From: Syntrophomonadaceae bacterium
GTDB taxonomy: Bacteria; Bacillota; Syntrophomonadia; Syntrophomonadales; Syntrophomonadaceae
Reading direction: 5' to 3'
Length of the DNA stretch: 21,756 nt
Assembly: GCA_030526885.1 (NCBI GenBank)
Contig: JAUNBV010000011.1
Span: 1 to 21,756, forward strand
Part shown: positions 7,758 through 14,392 of the stretch, piece after piece
How the letters are laid out: each line of letters starts with the position of its first letter
How positions within the stretch are numbered: the first letter of the stretch is position 1
The notes under the pieces: model-generated
Databases searched by the model: none
Seen by the model: only the letters and a program-made list of their open reading frames with translations
What the model was told of the DNA's origin: nothing
Position numbers and translations under genes: made by a program

Positions 7758-7821
7758 GTCCCTCACCTTCCTTAAACATACTTCATTGACACATATATGC
7801 CGCCAAAGGCGGTCTGAAAAC

Positions 7822-7849
7822 AAAAAAAGCGGCTACCTTACCAGCCGGC
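7822..7849 (-). terminator. Rho-independent terminator after the 49-codon ORF
   Basis: The minus strand has GC(C)GGCT - 8-nt loop - AGCCGC (arms 7843..7849 and 7829..7834, one bulged C), followed by seven T (7822..7828). It separates the small ORF from yqfC, whose coding region begins 65 nt further on. Confidence 0.7.
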
Positions 7850-7861
7850 TTTCAAGTCGCC

Positions 7862-8011
7862 TCAAGGGGACCCGGGCGCAAAAGTACCGGGGACTTGGGG
7901 CGCGGGGCGCGGCTGCCAAAATCCCCGGTGGGCGGCGAAGCAGCTCTTCACCAGATTTATCATCTGCCATTGCAGTTCCTTGTCGCCGGTACATATCGCC
8001 AGTCTTATCAT
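7862..8011 (-). CDS. 49-aa ORF resembling the start of a response-regulator receiver domain
   Basis: ATG 8011 to TGA 7862, with a good AGAGGAAG ribosome binding site 5-7 nt upstream. The first 25 or so residues (MIRLAICTGDKELQWQ, then a helix ending VKSCF) look like the beta1-alpha1 beginning of AgrA/LytTR-type receiver domains, which start MIxIAICDDxxE. The acidic pair D-D is T-G here. After residue 30 the sequence turns into a Pro/Gly-rich tail encoded by a GC-rich, repeat-like stretch, and the reading frame ends. It could be the 5' remnant of a response-regulator gene, a short gene of its own, or a chance ORF. It lies 28 nt after one terminator and is followed by another, with no room for an obvious promoter. 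Confidence 0.4.
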   Translation of the reverse strand: MIRLAICTGDKELQWQMINLVKSCFAAHRGFWQPRPAPQVPGTFAPGSP

Positions 8012-8038
8012 TTATTCTTCCTCTCGCTTTAGCTATTT

Positions 8039-8069
8039 AAAAAATGCCCCCGGCGCGATGGCCGGGGGC
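8039..8069 (-). terminator. Rho-independent terminator after the DUF1659-DUF2922 cassette
   Basis: A perfect 9-bp GC stem, GCCCCCGGC / GCCGGGGGC (arms 8061..8069 and 8046..8054), with a 6-nt loop, is followed on the minus strand by ATTTTTT (8039..8045). It lies 24 nt after the DUF2922 stop codon. Confidence 0.9.
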
Positions 8070-8093
8070 GGTCGGTCGCAGCATAACCGAGCT

Positions 8094-8315
8094 TTAAGCC
8101 GCGGGCAATTCGAGCACGGTAGTGGTCACTAAGCGCGCCGCTTTCCGGTCGGTCAGGTCGCCGGTGCTGGCGGCAAAACAGTTTCTATCCACCACGATGT
8201 CCATTACATCCGATACATCATCCGGGGCCAAAGTAGTATTGGCGTCATTGATGATTATCTTAAAGATCCTGTCGCCGGTAGTGTTAAAATCCAGTTCATA
8301 CTTATTGATAGGCAT
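8094..8315 (-). CDS. DUF2922 domain small protein
   Basis: 73 aa, the usual length of DUF2922 proteins. The pattern fits: a beta-hairpin with an FKI-x-I core, then LAPDDVSDVMDIVV, a short NCFAAS loop, a GDL segment and a terminal AARLVTTTVLEL strand. The function of the family is unknown; members are small, soluble and common in Firmicutes, often directly beside a DUF1659 gene, as here. GAGGTGA is a good ribosome binding site. The gene follows DUF1659 by 44 nt, and that gap starts with a 6-bp hairpin (GGACGC / GCGTCC, 8352..8369) overlapping the DUF1659 stop, possibly setting relative expression. Confidence 0.85.
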   Translation of the reverse strand: MPINKYELDFNTTGDRIFKIIINDANTTLAPDDVSDVMDIVVDRNCFAASTGDLTDRKAARLVTTTVLELPAA

Positions 8316-8359
8316 TATATTTCACCTCTTTCATATGCTATCTCCTCACGCGGACGCCG

Positions 8360-8587
8360 TTATGCGTCCTGAGCAAGGGTGTAAAGATCACGCCGCTGTA
8401 CGGCGTAAGTTGGTTTGGTCTGCAACGTTAACAGAGCGGTGCCGGTATCGAACACATCCTGATCAAGCGCCATCGGTTTAAGATTTTTCAGGTAGTGATT
8501 CTTGTAACGGTTCGCTCCCGAAGCGGTAGTGCCGTCTACTACTACCAGCACCAGCTCCGAAGATACTGCGTTTTTAATAATAGCCAT
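8360..8587 (-). CDS. DUF1659 domain small protein
   Basis: 75 aa covering the whole DUF1659 domain: an N-terminal beta strand (SSELVLVVVDG), a central KNHYLKNLKPMALDQDVF block in the position where family members read SNIKPxAxDEDLY, and a C-terminal TALLTLQTKPTYAVQRRD segment. The function is unknown. It is the first gene of a two-gene cassette with DUF2922, with a strong TTAGGAGGT ribosome binding site and a candidate promoter 50-80 nt upstream. The cassette lies between two conserved housekeeping blocks and is bounded by terminators on both sides. Confidence 0.85.
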   Translation of the reverse strand: MAIIKNAVSSELVLVVVDGTTASGANRYKNHYLKNLKPMALDQDVFDTGTALLTLQTKPTYAVQRRDLYTLAQDA

Positions 8588-8635
8588 TGATGGTAACCTC
8601 CTAACATGTTATTAGCTGTGCACTAGCCTGTGTTC

Positions 8636-8665
8636 ATTATATTCAGACAACGCCCGCGCGTTCAC
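8636..8665 (-). promoter_or_regulatory. Candidate sigma-A promoter of the DUF1659-DUF2922 cassette
   Basis: The minus strand has a perfect TATAAT (8636..8641). GTGAAC (8660..8665) lies 18 bp upstream as a weak -35 (three of six to consensus). The TG two bases before the -10 is one base off the ideal extended -10 position. The predicted leader to ATG 8587 is about 40 nt. Confidence 0.5.
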
Positions 8666-8702
8666 CTTATGGTTAGTCCGCTAGCCAATAATTTATATCC
8701 AT

Positions 8703-8744
8703 GGCTTAAGCCCCGGCTTAACCGGCTTAACAACAGTTGTTAAG
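8703..8744. repeat. Cluster of palindromes and GGCTTAA repeats upstream of the DUF1659 promoter
   Basis: A 19-bp palindrome CTTAACAAC-a-GTTGTTAAG (8726..8744) lies next to the perfect 10-bp palindrome GGCTTAAGCC (8703..8712). GGCTTAA occurs three times, at 8703, 8715 and 8724. The cluster sits between the U-run of the mutS2 terminator and the DUF1659 promoter, so it could be an operator for the small cassette or part of a read-through signal. Confidence 0.5.
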
Positions 8745-8748
8745 CGAC

Positions 8749-8780
8749 AAAAAATGGGCCGCGCCCAAAGCGCGGCCCAT
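8749..8780 (-). terminator. Rho-independent terminator after mutS2
   Basis: A perfect 11-bp stem ATGGGCCGCGC / GCGCGGCCCAT (arms 8770..8780 and 8754..8764) with a 5-nt loop is followed on the minus strand by a T-run (8749..8753). It begins 23 nt after the mutS2 stop and ends the long pheT-mutS2 gene run. Confidence 0.92.
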
Positions 8781-8803
8781 GCGGTAATCGCTCGCTTATT
8801 AAG

Positions 8804-11143
8804 CTATTTCATCCTGGCCACCGTGACCCCGAAGCCGCCTTCCTCCCGTTCGCCGTCGCCGAATTCACTGACCCCGGGATAATGGGTCAAGTACTCGCGC
8901 ACCGCTTTGCGCAGGGCCCCGGTGCCTTTGCCGTGGATGATGCGCACCCTTTCCAACCCGGCCAGTATGGCGTCCTGGAGATAGCGGTCCAGTTCCTCCA
9001 GCGCTTCGGCGGACATCTTGCCGCGCAGGTCTATCTCCGGCGATATGTCACGGGCTTTTTGCAGCACCATTTCCCGGCTGATACGGCTTTGCTTTTCCTC
9101 CGGTGCCTCGCTTATCACGCATTGATCGAGCTTCACGGTGGCCCGCACGATGCCGAAGCGCACCGCCACCTCGCCCTGCCGGTCCGGGGGGCTTAACACA
9201 TAGCCGTATTGCCGCAGATTGCGCACCCACACATAGTCGCCGCTTTTGAGCTGGGGCAAGGGGTCGGTCTTTTCTTCCTCCTCCGGGGCGGTGGGCAGCT
9301 TAAGCTGGCGGATGCGCCGCTGTTTCTGCTCCACCTCGTGCCATTTGGGAGGCTTTTGCTTATCCTTCATCAATTCCTTAAATTCTTCCAAAGCCTCGGT
9401 GGCTTCTCTTTTGACCTGTTTCAGGTACATGTCGGTTTCGCGCCACGCTTTTTCCTGCGCCCGGCTCTGGGCCTGGACAAATTTTTCCCGCTCCTGCTCC
9501 AGCGCAGCTTCCTCCCGGCGCAGCTTTATTTCGCGCGATTTCAGCTCTTCCTCCGCCTGCTCATAAAAATATTTGCTCTCCTGCAATTGCCTTAAGGCGT
9601 CGTTCAATTCCATCTGCCGCACCGGCACCAGGGCCCGCGCGCGCTTTACCAGCGCCTCGTCCAGCCCCAGCCGCGCCGCGATCTCAAATGCGTTGCTGTG
9701 ACCGGGGGCGCCGATGCTGAGCTTATAGGTGGGGCACAGTTTTATCGGGTCAAATTCCACGCAGGCGTTCTCTACCCGCTCCTGCTGATAAGCGTAGTAC
9801 TTCAGCTCGCTCTGATGCGTGCTCACCATCGCCCGCACCCGGCGTTCCTTCATCACTTCCAAGATGGCGCGCGCCAGGGCCGAACCCTCCACCGGGTCGG
9901 TCCCCGCCCCGATCTCGTCTATCAGCACCAGCGAATTGGGGGTAAGCTGTTTTAAGATGCTGATGATATTGCTCATATGGGAGGAAAAGGTGCTGAGCGA
10001 CTGCTCGATGCTCTGCTCGTCGCCGATATCCACAAATATCTCATCGAACACGGCTAGGGCGCTGTCCTCACGCGCGGTGACAAACATACCGGCCATGGCC
10101 ATCAGGGTGAGCAGGCCCAGGGTTTTTAAGGCTACGGTCTTGCCGCCGGTATTGGGCCCGGTGATGATCAGGATATCAAAGCCATGTCCCAGATGGATAT
10201 CCACCGGTACCGCGCTTGCCCCCAGTAAGGGATGGCGCGCCCGGTGCAATGCGACTTGTCCCTGACGGTTGAGGCGGGGGCGAAAAGCGCCGAAATCATA
10301 GGCATGGCGCGCGCGGGCGAAAATGAAGTCCAGTTGCCCCAGGGTGTCGTAGGTCTCGCCCAGATCATCGCCGTACTGCCCCACCGCCGCGCTCAGCTCG
10401 CGCAGCACGCGTTCCACTTCCCTCTTTTCCTCGGCCTGCAGGGAACGGATCTTATTGTTGAATTCCACCACCGCCAGCGGCTCGATGAATACGGTGGCGC
10501 CGGAGGCTGATTCATCGTGCACAATGCCCCGCACCGCATTGCGGTGTTCCTGCCGCACCGGGACCACATAGCGCCCCGCGCGCTCGGTGATGATGCTGTC
10601 CTGCAGCAGGCTTTGGTTATTGCCGGAACGGATAAAGTTTTGCAGATAATCGCGTATCTTTAGCCGCAGGCTCTCTATCTGGCGGCGGACGGAGGCCAGC
10701 TCGCCGGAGGCTTCGTCGCGCACATAGCCTTCCTCATCGATGCTGCGGTCCAACCGCTTTTCCAGCGCCTCATCGCTCAACAGCCGTTCTCGCAGGGGCT
10801 GCAACGCGGAGGCGGAATCGCTGGCGGTAAACTTGCCCATCAATCGGCTGGCCCGCAGCAGCAGATAAATCTCCCGCAGTTCCAGGGGATTGAGCGCCCC
10901 GTAGGCCTTGGCGCGCGCCAATACCCCCTTGACCGGCTTCACGCCGCCCAAAAACGCCACGTCGCCAAAGCGCAGCAGTTCCATGGCCTGCTCCGTCTCA
11001 TCCAGCCCACGCTCCACTAGGCGCAGCTCGGTATAAAATTCCAGGGCCGCGATGTTGGCCCGCCCGCCCTCGGAATATGCCCGCTCCGCCAACTGCGCCC
11101 TGATCTTGTTGAATTCCAGCTTATCGATACTGTTGGTGTTCAT
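8804..11143 (-). CDS. mutS2: MutS2 ATPase/endonuclease
   Basis: 779 aa, typical of MutS2. It has a core/clamp domain without the mismatch-binding domain of MutS, Walker A GPNTGGKT (329-336), Walker B LVLIDE (405-410) followed by IGAGTDP, and a FSSHMSNI block. A long Glu/Lys-rich coiled coil covers about 510-620, and a C-terminal Smr domain starts near residue 700 with IDLRG and IIHGKGTGALR, ending in GGFGVTV. By family knowledge MutS2 acts in suppressing recombination and, in B. subtilis, in sensing and splitting collided ribosomes. The gene lies 19 nt after the U32 gene. No domain is missing. Confidence 0.96.
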   Translation of the reverse strand: MNTNSIDKLEFNKIRAQLAERAYSEGGRANIAALEFYTELRLVERGLDETEQAMELLRFGDVAFLGGVKPVKGVLARAKAYGALNPLELREIYLLLRASRLMGKFTASDSASALQPLRERLLSDEALEKRLDRSIDEEGYVRDEASGELASVRRQIESLRLKIRDYLQNFIRSGNNQSLLQDSIITERAGRYVVPVRQEHRNAVRGIVHDESASGATVFIEPLAVVEFNNKIRSLQAEEKREVERVLRELSAAVGQYGDDLGETYDTLGQLDFIFARARHAYDFGAFRPRLNRQGQVALHRARHPLLGASAVPVDIHLGHGFDILIITGPNTGGKTVALKTLGLLTLMAMAGMFVTAREDSALAVFDEIFVDIGDEQSIEQSLSTFSSHMSNIISILKQLTPNSLVLIDEIGAGTDPVEGSALARAILEVMKERRVRAMVSTHQSELKYYAYQQERVENACVEFDPIKLCPTYKLSIGAPGHSNAFEIAARLGLDEALVKRARALVPVRQMELNDALRQLQESKYFYEQAEEELKSREIKLRREEAALEQEREKFVQAQSRAQEKAWRETDMYLKQVKREATEALEEFKELMKDKQKPPKWHEVEQKQRRIRQLKLPTAPEEEEKTDPLPQLKSGDYVWVRNLRQYGYVLSPPDRQGEVAVRFGIVRATVKLDQCVISEAPEEKQSRISREMVLQKARDISPEIDLRGKMSAEALEELDRYLQDAILAGLERVRIIHGKGTGALRKAVREYLTHYPGVSEFGDGEREEGGFGVTVARMK

Positions 11144-11162
11144 CGACCGTTCATTCCTTCGT

Positions 11163-13601
11163 TTAAATAACCCCCCGGAAGCAGTGACCCTTAGTATAGC
11201 CTTCCGGGTGCAGTTTGGCCAGTTCTTTCGTCAGCGCCTCCGCCGGATAGGCCTGCTTAGCGCTGAGCGCGTCCACCGCCCGGCGATAGACTCTAAGCAC
11301 CGCGCACAGCTCATCCGCGGAGCAGCCCGCTCCCTCCAGCCGGTAGCGCCGGTATCCCATGGCCCACAGCTCCGGCAGCTCCGCTATCAAGTTCAGATGC
11401 CGCGAATTGAGCAGGTAGCAGTGGCAATCGGCGTCAAAGCGCAGGGGGAAATTATAGCCCTTTTCATCCCGCAGGGCATAGTCGCCCCCACGGCACGGGC
11501 GGCGGCAGGGGCGCTGGCCGGCTTCCAGGGTATCGCGCAGCACGCAGCCGCGGGAGCGCATCAGGGTGAGCGGCCCGTGCACCATCACCTCACAGGCGGG
11601 GGCATAATCCTTTAGCCCTTCCAGCTGTTTAATATTCAACTCCGGCGACAGGCACACATTATATACGCCCTCCCCCAGCAAACGCCGCAGCGCCAAGCGG
11701 TTAAAGGTATTCAGGGTGTAATCGGCGTTTACCTGTTCCATGGCAGCCTTAGCCCACTCGATGTCGCCCCAGCGCCCGACCATCACTTGGGTGAACAGCT
11801 CCGCCGCTTCCCGGTAGGGCCGGGTACAGGAATCCTCATGCAGCGACGGCAAGAGCGGGATGACCCTTACGCCCCACCCCTGCGCGATAATCTCCTTAAG
11901 CTCACGGCGGGCCGGGGCGCGGCTTCCCAACCCGTTTAAATGCAGGTATACCTTGTCGGCGCCCGCTTCCAGCAGCGCGGCAACGCCGGCGGCATCGCCC
12001 CAGCTCACCCTCAGCTCCGGCGCGGCACAATCGGGCAGCGCAGGGATATCGCACTCCACAGCATCATCCGCCTTCATCCGGGGGCGGGGCTTTCGCTCCG
12101 TCAATATCTGCTGCTTCAATAGCTCGGCCGCCTGCCGCCGCACCTCGTTCAGTTCGCTGAAGGGCAGCATCAGCTCCCCTTCCATATCCACCCTAAGGGC
12201 TTTCAGTTCAAAGGGAGTCTGGCCCAAACGCTGAAGCTTTTCCCGCAGTACCGGCTCGCTCAGCGCCTGCTGCTTAGCAACCTCTACCGGCAAATCGCTG
12301 TGCGCCCGGGCGGTGTGGCCCTCGCGGTCGCTAAAAATGAGTTCAAGGGGTTGTCCCGCCCGCAAAACCGCCTGCGCGTCCACCGGCAGTTTTATATCAC
12401 CCGAAAAGGACTCTTGCGCCCTGGTCATCAGCGGTTGGTTATAGGTGCGAAACACGCGGTCCCCCGCCCCCACCCGGCCGTCAAACCACAGGCTCACGGT
12501 TTCCCCCGCCCAAGCGGTATCGACCACCGCGCCGTCGCGCTTGATATTCACCGCTGTGGCCCCGGGGCTGCGGCCGGACTTGACCCAGGCGGTGAGCCCG
12601 TCGCCGGCGTTTAACTCCCGGCTGAGCTTTACCGCCGTCTCCCCATCCGGGCGCTGGCTTATCGCCCGGCCCACCAGCACCCCGCGGTGATTGGGGCGCA
12701 TAATGCTGAGCACCGCTCCCGTGCCGGGTGCAAAATGAGCCGCGGTAAAGCCGCGGTTGAACACCTCGTTAAGCGATTCCCGTGCCGCGGCGGGGAACTC
12801 CCCGCCGGCATCAATACTATCAATCGCCTGACGGTACGCCGCCGTCACCGCCGCCACATATTCCGGGCGTTTCATGCGGCCCTCGATTTTGAGCGCGGCC
12901 ACGCCCAGTTCCTTAAGCACCGGCAGCCGCTCCATGAGGCACAGGTCGGCGGGGCTGAGCAGATAACGGCCCGGCAAATCCACCGGACGCCCGTCGCGCC
13001 ACAGCGTATAGGCCAGGCGGCAGGGTTGGGCGCAGCGCCCGCGATTGCCGCTGCGCCCGCCCACCAGGGAGCTGAACAGGCATTGGCCGGAATAAGAAAA
13101 ACACAGCGCCCCGTGAACAAAGACCTCCAGTTCCATCTGCGGGCAGCGTTCCCGCATGAGCGCCAGCTCCTCTTGCGAGCATTCCCGCGCTACCACCATG
13201 CGTTCAATGCCGCGCCGCTGCCAGAACTGCAGATCATCAGCGCCGTGGGCGCTCATCTGGGTGCTGCCGTGCAGGTGCAGCCCCGGCAGCTCCCGGGTGA
13301 TGGCTTGTATCAGGCCGCTGTCCTGCACGATTACCGCGTCCGCCCCCATCTCCTGAAGCTTAAATAAATAATCCAGACAGGGGCCAAACTCGCGCTCATC
13401 TATGAGCGTATTGACTGTGACCAAAACCTTGCGCTTATGTAAATGGGCATACTCTACCGCCCGCTTTAGCGCATCGTCATCAAAGTTTTTCGCCGACTGA
13501 CGGGCGCTGAAAGACTGGCCGCCCACATACACCGCATCGGCGCCGTTATGTATCGCCGCCAAGAATGATTCAAAATCACCGGCCGGAGCCAAAAGTTCCA
13601 T
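11163..13601 (-). CDS. U32 family peptidase-like protein with DUF3656 (RlhA/YrrO-related)
   Basis: 812 aa from ATG 13601 (MELLAPAGDFESF, the usual family beginning), with AAGGGA 7 nt upstream. A TTG at 13634 would add 11 residues but touches the previous stop. The N-terminal half is a TIM-barrel-like U32 domain with NGADAVYVGG, HGSTQMS (111-117) and the U32 signature E159-VFVHGALC-FSYSGQC (Cys167, Cys174). Cys190 and Cys194 (RCAQPCR) follow, and the four cysteines probably hold an iron-sulfur cluster. Later regions match the long DUF3656-containing form. Despite the peptidase name, characterised relatives (RlhA, TrhP) act in RNA hydroxylation, so an RNA-modifying role is more likely than proteolysis. 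Several Cys/Arg-rich motifs lie near residues 675-700. Confidence 0.88.
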   Translation of the reverse strand: MELLAPAGDFESFLAAIHNGADAVYVGGQSFSARQSAKNFDDDALKRAVEYAHLHKRKVLVTVNTLIDEREFGPCLDYLFKLQEMGADAVIVQDSGLIQAITRELPGLHLHGSTQMSAHGADDLQFWQRRGIERMVVARECSQEELALMRERCPQMELEVFVHGALCFSYSGQCLFSSLVGGRSGNRGRCAQPCRLAYTLWRDGRPVDLPGRYLLSPADLCLMERLPVLKELGVAALKIEGRMKRPEYVAAVTAAYRQAIDSIDAGGEFPAAARESLNEVFNRGFTAAHFAPGTGAVLSIMRPNHRGVLVGRAISQRPDGETAVKLSRELNAGDGLTAWVKSGRSPGATAVNIKRDGAVVDTAWAGETVSLWFDGRVGAGDRVFRTYNQPLMTRAQESFSGDIKLPVDAQAVLRAGQPLELIFSDREGHTARAHSDLPVEVAKQQALSEPVLREKLQRLGQTPFELKALRVDMEGELMLPFSELNEVRRQAAELLKQQILTERKPRPRMKADDAVECDIPALPDCAAPELRVSWGDAAGVAALLEAGADKVYLHLNGLGSRAPARRELKEIIAQGWGVRVIPLLPSLHEDSCTRPYREAAELFTQVMVGRWGDIEWAKAAMEQVNADYTLNTFNRLALRRLLGEGVYNVCLSPELNIKQLEGLKDYAPACEVMVHGPLTLMRSRGCVLRDTLEAGQRPCRRPCRGGDYALRDEKGYNFPLRFDADCHCYLLNSRHLNLIAELPELWAMGYRRYRLEGAGCSADELCAVLRVYRRAVDALSAKQAYPAEALTKELAKLHPEGYTKGHCFRGVI

Positions 13602-13634
13602 GTAAAATCCCTTTTTCTGAAAGTGATGCTTCAA

Positions 13635-14315
13635 TTATATCTCTTTTTGCGGATAAAGTGCATTATCTAACTTGTCCATGCGTTTACTGAGCTCTTTGAG
13701 CTGATCGCTGATATCGTTCAGCAAATCATAGATGAAGGGCGGCGGGTCATCATCGGCGGGTTCACGATTATTGACGTCGAATATCTCCTGACGGTCGTTG
13801 AGCCGGAAGGTGGAGAATTCATCCGGAGTAGGGGTCACAAAGCCCAGGTCGCGTTTGGTTACCGGCTCTTCCTCTTCCTTGATAATGACGCTGAAGCCGC
13901 CGCAGGATTCCAGGATGCCCTTTTCCACCTCGCGGATATCGCGCACCCCCTGCTTGCGCAGTTCCTGAAACAGATCGTCGACATTGAACTTTTCCCGCGC
14001 CAGGTTTTTGCGCAGGATATGCCCATTATCTATCAGCAGCACCGGCCGCCCCACGATAATATTGGACAGCCGGCCGCTCTTTAAGGACAGGAACCCCATC
14101 AGGTATTCCAAAACCGCCAGGGTAGCCAGTATCACTATGCCCTCGTAAATAGTGAGGCTCTGATCCAAGGCCACCGAAACCACGGTATGCCCGACTCCGG
14201 TCATGACCACAAAATCAAATGGCCCCAATTCTCCCAGCGCCCGTTTGCCCAGCAGGCGGATCATGATCAGGGCCAGAAAATACATGGCCGCCGCGCGCGC
14301 GATAAAACCTAACAA
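13635..14315 (-). CDS. DUF421 (YetF/YcaP-like) membrane protein
   Basis: 226 aa from TTG 14315, which has GGGAG 8 nt upstream and gives exactly the family N-terminus: a first membrane helix and then RLLGKRALGELGPFDFVV. ATG 14363 would add 16 residues without a ribosome binding site. Three hydrophobic segments occupy about the first 90 residues (the second and third around VVSVALDQ and IVILATLAVLEYL). A cytoplasmic domain follows with the family features GRPVLLIDNGHI and LRKQGVRDIREVEKGILE, ending in a short coiled-coil-like, charged tail. DUF421 proteins are inner-membrane proteins; B. subtilis relatives are found in spore and germination contexts. The function here is unknown. The gene lies between polX and the U32 gene. 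Confidence 0.85.
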   Translation of the reverse strand: MLGFIARAAAMYFLALIMIRLLGKRALGELGPFDFVVMTGVGHTVVSVALDQSLTIYEGIVILATLAVLEYLMGFLSLKSGRLSNIIVGRPVLLIDNGHILRKNLAREKFNVDDLFQELRKQGVRDIREVEKGILESCGGFSVIIKEEEEPVTKRDLGFVTPTPDEFSTFRLNDRQEIFDVNNREPADDDPPPFIYDLLNDISDQLKELSKRMDKLDNALYPQKEI

Positions 14316-14392
14316 GCCATCATCTCCCGCTATTATCAAGCCGTAGGATATAATGATAGTCATAGGCTTAGAATTCGCTAAAGCAACGGTAT

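Noticed and set aside
7758..7820. Sigma-E-type promoter for yqfC
   Set aside because: CATATATG-like elements are present, but I could not find a -35/-10 pair with correct spacing and consensus, so I do not annotate it.
7591..8040. 149-codon plus-strand ORF across yqfC and the spacer after it
   Set aside because: It overlaps yqfC antisense and runs through two minus-strand hairpin terminators; its composition is not that of a real protein.
13602..13634. TTG start at 13634 for the U32 protein
   Set aside because: It touches the stop of the upstream gene and lacks the family N-terminus; ATG 13601 has a better ribosome binding site and begins with the family pattern.
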